This document shows positions 19,669 through 29,100 of a stretch of 55,420 nt of DNA, one piece after another. Origin of the DNA: Pirellulales bacterium (lineage in GTDB: Bacteria; Planctomycetota; Planctomycetia; Pirellulales; Thermoguttaceae); contig JAFGRD010000164.1 of NCBI GenBank assembly GCA_016935315.1, forward strand, positions 1 to 55,420, given 5' to 3'. Under the pieces are notes generated by a model. The model saw nothing but the letters and a program-made list of their open reading frames with translations, was not told where the DNA came from and searched no databases. Numbering within the stretch: the stretch's first letter is position 1; every line of letters begins with the position of its first letter. Position numbers and translations under genes: made by a program.

Positions 19669-20669
19669 GCGTGCGACTTCAGCCACATTTGTCTGATGCG
19701 TCAAGCGGGCCATGCGGCGGCTGGCCTGATTCTCGGCATTGATCAGATACTGTAAATAAGTACACTTCTCTTCAGAGTCTCGCCCGAGCGGAGCGAGACC
19801 GCCGTCGGACCGCGTAAGTTGGCTGCCCGCCAGGCACAAGCGGCACGGTCGGCAGTGTGCTCTTTGACATCCCAGACGGAGACAGCCCCGCTCGCCCGAG
19901 ATGCTCCGCAGGCACATACGCCCGGAAATGGCCGACTGTCGGTTTCGTAAAGCGTTGCCAGAAAAGGCTTTAGCTTCAAGAACCTATGTCGGCCCCGCCG
20001 GTTTTCCTTAAATGCTTGCAGCACAGGATGTTACGACCTCAGGCAAGGCTGCGGGGGCCGTTTTTGACCCTCATATATCTGGGGGGGGGGGGTATAGAAA
20101 TCGATAAACCGTCTGCCAATAACAGTTTGCGACTGTGATCCCCCCCAAGATAGTTGGTTTTGGAGGTCCGGAATCAGAGCAATTAATTCGCAACAGGTTG
20201 CAGCAAAATGACTTGCGACGAGCCGATTCGGCCGAAACCGCCCCCCGCGGAATTCGGACGGTCATGGGCGTGAAGGCGTAAGTGCCTTGGCCAAGACAAC
20301 TTGCGAAGCGCAAACCGACCGCCGAAAAGTTGAACCGCCGAAAGAGGCCTTCAACAATTGCAGCACCTTGGCCAAACGGCGACTTCAGCGACCGGTTTGG
20401 CACTCGAACGAGTCGATGACCTCCAAAAGCTGGTGGCGGATCTGCTCGACCGGCGGCCCGCCCTCGACCCCCCGACCGGGTGACGATGACGAAATGGCGT
20501 GCAGAAGCATGAACCTGGTTGAGACGGCCATGCAGCGCGAGGCGGTCTGCGCCTCGGAGCTTTGCCACTGCCCCTTGAGGCAATCGTCTGGTATCATGCG
20601 AGGTCTGTCGGCCCACCGGATCGTGGTCCGTCTTGTCCCCTTCCCCTTTCAGTCTGAAAGCCCGCACTC
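19669..20669. other. 1-kb intergenic region with G tract, no gene called
   Basis: A non-coding-looking stretch between the transaldolase and the SEC-C/TPR gene. It contains a hairpin (arms 19777-19783 and 19793-19799), a run of twelve G (20081-20092) and a C7 run near 20140. Frames on both strands in 19743-20667 overlap each other, and their translations (Arg/Ser/Cys-rich) resemble no family I know. The base composition around 20070-20240 is less GC-rich than its neighbours, as expected of non-coding sequence. A decayed gene cannot be excluded. Confidence 0.5.
20081..20092. repeat. Homopolymer tract of twelve G
   Basis: Twelve consecutive G residues in a non-coding region, the longest homopolymer seen in the window. 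It lies about 580 nt before the SEC-C/TPR start, so no gene is obviously switched by it. Its length is prone to sequencing error. Confidence 0.9.
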
Positions 20670-22805
20670 ATGCCCCTTGACGCCTATTCGCTTTGCCCCG
20701 GCGGTACCGGCAAGAAGATCAAGTTCTGTTGTCCCGATTTCCTCAGCGAGCTGCAGAAAATCGATCGCATGCTCGAAGGTCAGCAGAACCTCGCGTGCCT
20801 GCAATACATCGACCGCCTGGAAAAGGAGCACCCCGACAGGGCGTGCCTTTTGGCGATCAAGATCATGTTGCTGCGGGCGAGCGGTCAGAAGGACGAGGTG
20901 AACCACACGGTGGCCACTTTTCTGGAAAAGCACCCGGAGAACACGACGGCCATGGCCGAGTCGGCCATCCAGCAGGCGTTTCAGCACAACGCTGACGAGG
21001 CCGTTGCCTTGCTGCAGCGGGCCATTTCCGCTTCGAGCGAGGGAATGCAGCCGCGCGTGTACGAGGCGCTGGGCACCGTGGCGGAGATCCTGGTCCGCGA
21101 CGGCGAGTGGGCGGCCGGTCGCGCGATGCTGCAACTGCAAATGGCGATCGGAGGCGAGGATGAGCGGCCGGTGGAAATGCTGCTGGCGATGAACCAGGCG
21201 CCCAACGTGCCCTTGTTGTTCAAAGACGACCCGCCGCTGGCCGAGTGCCCCGACGACGCGCCGTGGAAAGCCCGGTTCGAAGAGGCAATGGCTCCGACCC
21301 GACGAGGCGATTGGCAGGGGGCGGCCGAACAGCTCGGTGCGCTGGCTCGCGAGGTCGATGGAGCGCCGGCCGTTTGGCGGAACCTGGCCACGTTGCGAGG
21401 CTGGCTGGCCGACCGGTCCGGATGCATTGAGGCTTTGCGAAAGCTCGCCTCGCTCGATATTCCGCTGGAAGAGGCCGTCGAGGCCGAGGCCTTGGCAATG
21501 CTCAGTTCGGACGACCCGTTGGGTGACCCGCTTCCCATGCAGAATCTGCTGTGGGAAGTCCAAGAGGTCGAGCACGCCCAGGCCGCACTGACGATGGACC
21601 CCCGCGCGCTGCAAACCCCGTTCGATCCGGCCATGTTCGGTTCGGATGAGAATCCGCCGCCTCGCGCCGCCTACTTGCTGCTCGACCGACCGATTCCCGA
21701 TTCGGCCGAGGAGGTCACGTGGGAAGACCTTTCTCGCGTGCTCGGCCAGGCGATGCTGTACGGGCGCCAGATCGATCGAGAAGCACGGTTGGAGGTGATC
21801 GGTGTGACGGCATCAGACGTCGAGTCGCTCAAGGCGCTGCTGTGCGAGATCGTCGCCGAAGCCTTGGCTGGGGACGTCCAGGAGGCCGCGATGGGCGAAA
21901 CGTCGGCCAGCCAGGAGTTATTGCACCGCAAGTGGCGTCCTCCCAACGATATCAGCCCGCAGAAGCTCGAAACGCTGGCCGAAGAGCACCGGCGTAACGC
22001 CCTGTTGAAGCGATGGCCCGAGTTGAAGCTGGGAGTCCTCGACGGCAAGTCGCCGCGCGAGGCGGCGGAGGATGAAGCGTATCGGATCAAGCTCCTAGCG
22101 ACCGTCATGGTGCTGGAGTGTTGGATCGAGCGCGTGCCGGGCACCTTCGACTTCAACGAGTTGCGAAGCGAGCTCGGCTTGCCGACGGTCGAGCCGATCG
22201 ATCCGGATTTGAAGCCGGTCGATTCTCTGCCGCTGGTTCGCCTCCAGCGGGTAATGGCCGAGAAACTCTCCGACGACGTGCTGGTCGGCGCTTTTCGCCG
22301 GGCGGTGGCGTTCGGAATCTCCGCAGCTATGCGGAAGTTCGCCCAAGCGGTGGTCGACCGGCCCAGCCTGGCCGGCGACGAAAACCAACTTCAGGCCTAC
22401 AGCGCGCTAGCGCAAATGGAGAGCGATCCGGGCGTGGCCCTGGCCTATTTGGAGCAAGGTCGTGAAGCGGCGCAGTCGGCGGGCCACTCGTGTGCCCCTT
22501 GGGACTTGCTGGAACTGCGGCTCCGGTTTGGCCGGCACGAGGTCCAAGACGTCCAGCGACTGGTCCAGCATCTCCAAGCCCAGCACATACAAGAGCCGGG
22601 CGTTGCCGAGGCGCTGATGCGGTTCCTCGTGCAAATCGGCGTGATTCGCCCGGACGGCACGCCAGCGGGCCCAACTCCCTCTATGGAAGGATCGGTGCCG
22701 GCGGAGGCCGGTCAGCCTCCGGCCGAGTCGGGCGGCACGAGCGGGATTTGGACTCCCGGAGGTGAGCAAGCCGACGGCCGGAAGAAGATCTGGACGCCCG
22801 ACTGA
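20670..22805 (+). CDS. SEC-C-like/TPR protein of unknown function
   Basis: Protein of 711 aa. The N-terminus MPLDAYSLCPGGTGKKIKFCC is a SEC-C zinc-binding motif in which the usual second Cys (CPCG) is Gly; Cys9, Cys20 and Cys21 remain. The rest is mostly helical with tetratricopeptide-like pairs (for example residues 30-190 and 200-290), suggesting a protein-interaction scaffold. The C-terminal 60 residues are Pro/Gly/Glu-rich, with SGIWTPG and KKIWTPD ending the chain. There is no signal peptide, so it is cytoplasmic. The N-terminal zinc motif in first position is typical of a planctomycete family of unknown role, and I do not assign a function. The start is fixed by the motif; its ribosome site is weak. 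Confidence 0.8.
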   Translation: MPLDAYSLCPGGTGKKIKFCCPDFLSELQKIDRMLEGQQNLACLQYIDRLEKEHPDRACLLAIKIMLLRASGQKDEVNHTVATFLEKHPENTTAMAESAIQQAFQHNADEAVALLQRAISASSEGMQPRVYEALGTVAEILVRDGEWAAGRAMLQLQMAIGGEDERPVEMLLAMNQAPNVPLLFKDDPPLAECPDDAPWKARFEEAMAPTRRGDWQGAAEQLGALAREVDGAPAVWRNLATLRGWLADRSGCIEALRKLASLDIPLEEAVEAEALAMLSSDDPLGDPLPMQNLLWEVQEVEHAQAALTMDPRALQTPFDPAMFGSDENPPPRAAYLLLDRPIPDSAEEVTWEDLSRVLGQAMLYGRQIDREARLEVIGVTASDVESLKALLCEIVAEALAGDVQEAAMGETSASQELLHRKWRPPNDISPQKLETLAEEHRRNALLKRWPELKLGVLDGKSPREAAEDEAYRIKLLATVMVLECWIERVPGTFDFNELRSELGLPTVEPIDPDLKPVDSLPLVRLQRVMAEKLSDDVLVGAFRRAVAFGISAAMRKFAQAVVDRPSLAGDENQLQAYSALAQMESDPGVALAYLEQGREAAQSAGHSCAPWDLLELRLRFGRHEVQDVQRLVQHLQAQHIQEPGVAEALMRFLVQIGVIRPDGTPAGPTPSMEGSVPAEAGQPPAESGGTSGIWTPGGEQADGRKKIWTPD

Positions 22806-22867
22806 ACCATCACACCGCGAGGGCGCCGCGATTGGGCTGGACTTTTTCTGCGGCGTGGGGCACAACG

Positions 22868-22873
22868 TATAAT
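22868..22873 (+). promoter_or_regulatory. Candidate -10 box upstream of the YbaK-like gene
   Basis: A perfect TATAAT with only a poor -35 (TTTCTG at 17 nt spacing). Transcription would start near 22880 and give a leader of about 190 nt that contains the inverted repeat at 22911-22982. Confidence 0.35.
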
Positions 22874-22910
22874 GATATGGTGACCGGCTGGCAGTCCTGT
22901 CACGGTAGAG

Positions 22911-22982
22911 TGGGTCGAGGCGCGAGACCCACGTAATGGAAGGGACTGCGACGGATCTGCGTGAGTCTCGCGCCTCGACCCA
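22911..22982. repeat. REP-like inverted repeat doublet
   Basis: Two 23-nt arms (22911-22933 and 22960-22982) are reverse complements with one mismatch, separated by 26 nt. Each arm is itself partly palindromic, beginning TGGGTC and containing GACCCA in the left arm. This is the layout of a REP doublet (REPIN/BIME). It lies in the leader of the YbaK-like gene, downstream of the SEC-C/TPR stop. No RAYT transposase is seen in the window and no other copy was found by eye. Confidence 0.75.
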
Positions 22983-23070
22983 TCCTGCTTTCTCACCGGG
23001 CTGTTGCATGCCGGGCGGGACTCCCGAGGGGAGTCCAGGCAAGGCTACTCAAGTCAGAAAGGGGTTGATC

Positions 23071-23550
23071 ATGCCGGTGAGAAGACTCAAGGAATTTCTC
23101 GACAGTCAGGGGGTCAAGTACGTGACGATCACGCACTCTCCCGCGTTTACGGCACAGGAGATCGCCGCGTCGGCTCACATTCCGGGACAGGAATTGGCCA
23201 AGACGGTGATGGCCAAGCTCGACGACAGAATGGTGATGGCCGTGCTGCCGGCCTCCTGCCGTGTCGTCCTCGACGTCCTCAAAGAGTCGACCGGCGCCAA
23301 GCACGTCGAGTTGGCCGGCGAACAGGAGTTTCGGGACCAGTTTCCCGAGTGCGAGCCGGGCGCCATGCCGCCGTTTGGCAATCTCTACGGCATGGACGTC
23401 TTCGTGTCGGAGAGCCTGGCCGAGGACGAGGAAATCGCCTTCAACGCAGGCAACCATACCGAGCTGATTCGCCTGGCGTACCACGATTTCGAGCGGCTGG
23501 TGGAACCGACGGTCATCAAGATGGCGGCCAGAGATGTGGTCGGGGTCTAG
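23071..23550 (+). CDS. YbaK/ProX-type aminoacyl-tRNA deacylase
   Basis: Protein of 159 aa made of the single YbaK/aminoacyl-tRNA synthetase-associated domain. Visible family features are THSPAFTAQEIAASAHIPG, then LAKTVMAKLDDRMVMAVLPAS with the conserved Lys. PGAMPPFGNLYGMDVFVSESL (the GxxPPFG loop) and FNAGNHTELIRLAYHDFERL complete the domain. Such enzymes remove wrongly attached amino acids from tRNA (Ala or Cys from tRNA-Pro are the known cases). The exact substrate cannot be read from sequence. The ATG has AAGGGG 7 nt upstream; the frame also opens at 22936, but that part overlaps the inverted repeat and is not conserved. It is cytoplasmic and lies in a block of housekeeping-type genes. 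Confidence 0.9.
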   Translation: MPVRRLKEFLDSQGVKYVTITHSPAFTAQEIAASAHIPGQELAKTVMAKLDDRMVMAVLPASCRVVLDVLKESTGAKHVELAGEQEFRDQFPECEPGAMPPFGNLYGMDVFVSESLAEDEEIAFNAGNHTELIRLAYHDFERLVEPTVIKMAARDVVGV

Positions 23551-23715
23551 CCTCCTGTTGACAGAGTCAAACTGGACCGGCGCATGGGCAGCGAGTCACC
23601 TCGCCGCGGCGTCGGACAGGCAAACCGACCAATTCGGCCCTTGCCACGCGGCCCGCCGGTTGCGAAAGTGGAGGAGGTATCGGGGTAAGCCCGGGCCTTG
23701 ACGGAAGATGCGACC

Positions 23716-25707
23716 ATGGGCCGGCGACTTGACAAAACGCTGATCGATTACATCGTGATCGCCATCAGCCCGGCGTTGATCATGACGCTGGTAGGCAGCC
23801 TGGTCTTCTTTCTGGTTGAGGTCTTCTACCAGGGCAACTACCCGGGACGGCTTTGCTACGTTTTCGGCCTTTTCGTGTTCGCGGCGGTGCTGGTAGCGCG
23901 GATCTCGATCGAAGAGGGGGTGGAGCGGGCCGTGCTGTTCGCCATTCCCCTGGCACTGGCGACCGTGTTTGTCGTCAACTACTTCGTCGAGTTTCGGGGG
24001 GAAGGGATCGTCCAGCGGCTGAGTTGGCTGATCAATTGCGGCCTGGTCGGCCTGGTTTGGTGGTGCGCCCATAAGCTGACCTGGGACTGCACGTTGATCG
24101 ACGAGACGCAAGACTCCTCGGGCGAGGGCCTGTTGCAGTGGATCAGATGGCGCAGGCCGTCGGCAGGCGCAGAGTCGGAGCCGGAAAGCCTAAAGGAGCA
24201 AGAGCCCCAGGAGCCGGAAGGCGTGACGTCGCCCGAGGGGAAGTTCGCCAATTGGCAGGAGAGGCTCTTCGACCACCGTCGCCGACCCCACGCCCCCGGT
24301 GTTTGGGTCGTCTACCTTTCCTTGGCCGCGCTGCCGCTGTTCGGCGTGGGGCAACGGTTTATTCCGGTAGCCGACGTGGCGAGCCGGCAATATGTCTTCC
24401 GGCTGCTGTGTCTTTACGCGGCCAGCGGATTGGGTTTGCTGCTGACAACCAGTTTTCTCGGGCTGCGGCGTTATCTCCGCCAACGGAAGCTGCCGATGCC
24501 GATTACCATGGCCGGCGCCTGGCTGGCAATCGGCTCCACGTTGATCGTGGCCCTGCTGGTGTTCTCCGCTCTATTGCCGCGTCCGGGCGCCGAGTACGCC
24601 GTCTCGCGGCTCCCCTGGATCGTCGGCTCGCCGGATCAGCGTTCCTCGCCCTACGGCGTGGGAACCGACGGTGTCGAAGACGCCAAGTCGGCGTCAGAAG
24701 CCGGCCAGACACCCGAACCATCGGACCATCGCCAGGAGTCGTCCAAACCCGACGGCGCTTCGGGCACGAGTGCAGCGCGAACGGACAACCAGAACGCAAC
24801 GGGCAATGCGGAGGCGACGGACCATCAGGACGCGACGGGCAATCGAGATACGGCCGGCGAACAAGACCAGACTGGCAAGCAAGACCCGACGGGCGAGCCA
24901 GACTTAACGGCCAAGTCGCAGTCGGGAGAGCGGGCACCGGCAAACCCGTCGCTGCCCCTTGGACAAGATACCAGCGATACAACTCCCGCAGAAGAGAAGC
25001 AGGATGGAGGCCGCCAGCAGCACATGACGCCCCAAGACCGGAGCGATCAACTGCAGAGCGACCACCAAGGAAGCCCTGAGCAGCCCAAGAGCGCGGCACA
25101 GCCGGCGCCACGACGGGATTCCGCTACCAAGAAAGCTCCGCCACGGGAGTCAGAGCCTCCTGCATCCTTTGGCAGCGCCCTGCGTGAATGGTTGTTGGCC
25201 TTCTTCAAGTTCTTCTTCTATCTCGCTGTGATCTTGCTGGCGGCGTATTGGCTTTGGCGCCACAGGGACAAGGTGCGGGCGGCGTGGCAGGACATGCTGC
25301 GGGGTTGGTGGGACTTCTGGGCAACCCTGTGCGGCCGCAAAAACCGCGAGAGCGAGGAGGAGAGCATCGCGGAAGCACGCCCCCATCAGCCCGCACAGCG
25401 CCCGTTTGCCGACTTCGTCGATCCTTTCACCACGGGCGAGGCGGGACATATTCCTCCCGAGGAGTTGGTTCGGTACAGCTTCGAGGCCCTGGAAGCATGG
25501 GGCCGAGAGCATGGTTGTGCCAGGCGGGCAGACCAGACTCCGCACGAGTTCGCCCAGCATGTCGGCGCGAGCTCCGCCTTCTTGTCCGGCGATGCCCACC
25601 GTCTTGCCGAGTTGTATTGCCGCGCCGCCTACGCCCCTGGTGAGTTGCCGGACGCAGGCGTGGACCATTTGCGGCGCTTTTGGAGCCGCCTGCTGGTCGA
25701 GGCGTGA
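23716..25707 (+). CDS. Multi-pass membrane protein with C-terminal DUF4129 domain
   Basis: Protein of 663 aa. Two N-terminal clusters of membrane segments (residues about 15-110 and 205-300) are followed by a long hydrophilic low-complexity stretch. That stretch (about 320-490) contains loosely repeated NQNATGN, HQDATGN, EQDQTGK, KQDPTGE units. One more membrane helix follows (EWLLAFFKFFFYLAVILLAAYWLW). The cytoplasmic end (ELVRYSFEALEAWGREHGCAR to YCRAAYAPGELP) matches the DUF4129 pattern. DUF4129 proteins usually sit beside MoxR ATPase, DUF58 and transglutaminase genes; none of these is visible here. The ATG was chosen because GGAAG lies 8 nt before it. Function is unknown; a link to MoxR-type cell-envelope complexes is inference. 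Confidence 0.78.
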   Translation: MGRRLDKTLIDYIVIAISPALIMTLVGSLVFFLVEVFYQGNYPGRLCYVFGLFVFAAVLVARISIEEGVERAVLFAIPLALATVFVVNYFVEFRGEGIVQRLSWLINCGLVGLVWWCAHKLTWDCTLIDETQDSSGEGLLQWIRWRRPSAGAESEPESLKEQEPQEPEGVTSPEGKFANWQERLFDHRRRPHAPGVWVVYLSLAALPLFGVGQRFIPVADVASRQYVFRLLCLYAASGLGLLLTTSFLGLRRYLRQRKLPMPITMAGAWLAIGSTLIVALLVFSALLPRPGAEYAVSRLPWIVGSPDQRSSPYGVGTDGVEDAKSASEAGQTPEPSDHRQESSKPDGASGTSAARTDNQNATGNAEATDHQDATGNRDTAGEQDQTGKQDPTGEPDLTAKSQSGERAPANPSLPLGQDTSDTTPAEEKQDGGRQQHMTPQDRSDQLQSDHQGSPEQPKSAAQPAPRRDSATKKAPPRESEPPASFGSALREWLLAFFKFFFYLAVILLAAYWLWRHRDKVRAAWQDMLRGWWDFWATLCGRKNRESEEESIAEARPHQPAQRPFADFVDPFTTGEAGHIPPEELVRYSFEALEAWGREHGCARRADQTPHEFAQHVGASSAFLSGDAHRLAELYCRAAYAPGELPDAGVDHLRRFWSRLLVEA

Positions 25708-26165
25708 CGGCGGAAGGGTTCAGCGAATTGAACGGGGCCGAGACTGGCGGCTGCGGCTGAAGAACCGGTCCGAGCCTACCTCACCGGTCAATGGCGTGTC
25801 TCCGAGCCGCGGCCTTCACCGGGTGCATCCCCGCAACAGCATGGACAAAACCCCCGTTGCAGGAGGCATTCCGCGCAAAATACCGACCGGGATGGAACGA
25901 ATTACCGACGACGGCCGTCCCAAGCGGGGCCACATGATTGACAGAACCGGCAAAGTCATTATGATAGCTAGATGGTGGGGGGGGTTTTCCATCTCCAAGG
26001 GCGGATTGCCATTTCCATCGAGTTGGAGCACCGGTCGGGCCGGACGCGCGGGAATCCTTGCGACGATCTCGATGAGTGCTCGGGCCGTGCGGCAGGGCTT
26101 TCGGGGTATCTCTGAATCACCCGGAATCGGAACAAAGATCCCTTAGCAGAAGGAATACCTGGGCG
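25708..26165. other. Leader/promoter region of the first giant gene
   Basis: About 460 bases with no credible gene. It contains the candidate promoter at 25938-25965, an 8-G run (25977-25984) just after the predicted start of transcription, and a small AGATGG/CCATCT hairpin around that run. Confidence 0.5.
25938..25965 (+). promoter_or_regulatory. Near-consensus sigma-70 promoter for the 4014-aa giant gene
   Basis: TTGACA (25938-25943), 16-nt spacer, TATGAT (25960-25965). It is the best promoter match seen in the window. Transcription would start near 25972, giving a leader of about 195 nt before the ATG at 26166. Confidence 0.55.
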
Positions 26166-29100
26166 ATGACGCGACTTTCAGACACGTTGAGCCGTCTTGG
26201 GGCTTTTACCCGAAGCTGGAGCGGCAGAGGAAATCGAAAGGTGAAATCGCACGCGGCCCGGCCGGCGGCGTTACGCACGACCCGCTTGGAAACGTTGGAG
26301 GAACGCACCTTGCTGAGTATCGGCGCGGCCGACACCGACGAGTTGCTCTCCGTGCTGTCGTTGCCCGAGGTATGGTCGGGGGCATATGACAAGGAACAGG
26401 GGCTCTGGATCGACTTCAACGCCGCAGACGGCTTGGATCCAGGAGCAGCCGCGAAGATCGACTTGACGGTTGCCTCCGATCAGGGCATCGCCGGCCAGAT
26501 CTCGATTCCCGGCGCGTGGCTCGGCGAGGTGACCTTGGGCAACCGGGAATTTGCCCGATTGACGATCCCCGAGAGCGGCTGCACCGAAGCGATCGGCAAG
26601 CCGGAGTTGCCCGTGCTGCGCAGCCTGCTGACGGTTCCCAAGGACGCCGAAGTCACAGCTCAGGTCGACGGTCGGGCACAGTGGGTGTCGATGATGGACG
26701 TCGGCATGGACCAGCCGCTGGCGCCGGTGCAGGCACCGGTGCCCAAGATGGCCGGTGCCTTGGAGGCAGCCCCGCTGGACCTGGACCCGATGGCCTACGA
26801 AGCGGCGCCTGCGACCGTGGAGGCCGGCGTGCGGCTGGTCGAGTCGGGTGAACTGGCGGGCCAGCGCCTGGTGATGCTCGAGGTGACTCCGTTTGCCTAC
26901 GACCCGGTTGCCGAGGCCGTCGGCGTGTTTGACACGTTAACGTTTAGTGTGAGCTTCCAGGGAGGGCAGACGACCGCAACCGTGCTCTCGGCCAGCGAGA
27001 ACGCCCGACTCGAAGGAATCTCGGTCAACTACCAGGCCGGCAAGAACGTGGTCTCCGCGAAGACTGGCGGGCGGCTGCTGGTCATCGTTCATAACGATTT
27101 CCAGGGCGACATTGCTTCATACGTCACCCACAAGACGGGCATCGGCTGGACGGTCGACGTAGCCAACACGTCGACGGCAGGCGCGACGAACACGGCCATC
27201 CGCAGCTACATCCAGTCGCGATATGCCAATGTGGCCACGCGGCCCGACGCCGTGCTGCTGGTGGGCGATACCGACCGCATTCCTCACTTCGTTGGCAGCG
27301 GAGAGGGCAACCCGGTTACCGACCTCTATTACGGGTGCATGGACTCCGGCGACGACTGGTATCCAGAGATTCCCGTGGGGCGGTTCAGCGTGACCAACGC
27401 CACGGAATTGGGCAATGTGATTGCCAAGACGATCTGGTACGAGACCTCTTCCTCCGGCCCCTGGACGAACCATGCCACGTTCATGGCCAGCCAGGACAAT
27501 TACCAGATTACCGAGGGCACCCACGACTACGTGATCGACACGTACATGGATCCGCTGGGCTACACCAGCGACCGGCTGTATCAGGTGACTCACGGTGCAA
27601 CCACCCAGGACACCCGCAATTCGTTCAACACGGGAACGGCCCTGGGCGTCTATTCCGGCCACGGCTCGGAGACTTCCTGGGCCGACGGGCCGCCGTTCTC
27701 GCAGAGCGACGTCCGAAGTCTGACCAACGCCGGGATGTATCCGCTGGTGTTCAGCTTCGCCTGCGTTACCGGCAGTTTTCAGGTGGGCGAGTGCTTCATG
27801 GAGACGTGGCTTCGGCAGGCCGACAAGGCCGCGGTGGTGGCCGTCGGATCCAGTGTGAACAGCTACTGGACCGAGGATGACATCCTGGAGCGGGTGCTCT
27901 TCGACGCCATCTACGACGAGGGCTATGTGGGCATCGGCGACGCCTGGGTGCACGCCCGCGAACTCTACCTGGCGCACTTCGGCTCCGGCTCGACCACGCG
28001 ACGCTACTTCGAGATGTACAACATCATGGGCGATCCGACGGTCGTGGTCCTCGGGCTCGACTTCGCCATCACGTCGCCGACGGACTTGCCGATGGCCTTT
28101 GTGGGCGAGCCGTACGCCTACACGCTGCAGGCTAACAGCGGGACCGAGCCGTATGGCTGGGAGCTGATTGCCGGTTCGCTGCCGGCGGGGCTGAGTCTGG
28201 ACCCGGTCACAGGGACCATCAGCGGGACACCGGTGGTCTTGGGCACGGGAACGTTCACGATCGAAGCGACCGACGCGGAGTCGGCAACCGACAGCCGGGA
28301 GTTTCACCTGCCGGTCGTCAGCCGTTTTGCCATCACCATGCCCGGCGAGCTTCCCACGGGGTTTCTCGACCAGCCGTACAGCGTGACCTTGGCGGGCCAA
28401 GGCGGTACGCAACCCTATTCCTGGACTTTGCTGGGTGCGGGCGAATACCTCGAAACAGATCCCGGTTCCGGCTATCTCGGCGGCGGCACGCCGATGGGCT
28501 GGCACGCTGACGACAACAGTTGGCTGCTGAGCCTGCCGTTCAGCTTTCCTTACTACGGCGCCGAATACGACTCGGTCTACGTTTGTAGCAACGGCTTTCT
28601 CGATTTTGCCTCGGGCACGGCGGACTACACCAACACCCAGTCGGAGTTGGCCAATAACGCGCGGATCGCCGTGTTGTGGGATGACCTGTACACGGGCAAC
28701 GCGGACGAAGATATCTACGTCACCCAGACGGCCGACCACGTCGTCGTTCGCTGGGACGCGAGTACCTTGGGCCCCGGCACGCCGGTCGACGCCGAGGTCG
28801 TCCTGTTCTCCGACGGCCGGATCCAGTTCAGCTACGGCCAGGCCCACAGCGCGCTATCGCCGACCATTGGCGTCTCGGCGGGCGATGGAACCCACTACAC
28901 GATGTCGCACCGCGACAGCGCGACCAGCATCCCGGCCAACCAGTATTCACTGTTCAGCTACGGCAGCGTGCTTCCCGAGGGAATGGTGTTCGACGCCGCA
29001 GGCCAGATCAGCGGCATGCCGACCGAGGCCGGAACCTTCGAGTTTTCTGTCCTGGCAACCGATTCCGGGACGCCGCAGCAAGGCGATGTTCGCGACTTCA

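Noticed and set aside
20081-20092. G12 tract as a phase-variation switch
   Set aside because: It is not inside a gene or a recognisable promoter, so no switched product can be named.
20071-20667. Possible 198-codon gene on the minus strand in the 1-kb gap
   Set aside because: It reads through the G12 tract, ends in proline runs and conflicts with a plus-strand frame; no family resemblance.
27117-28847. Open frame of 576 codons antisense to the gingipain-like domain
   Set aside because: Shadow frame; the plus strand encodes catalytic motifs over the same bases.
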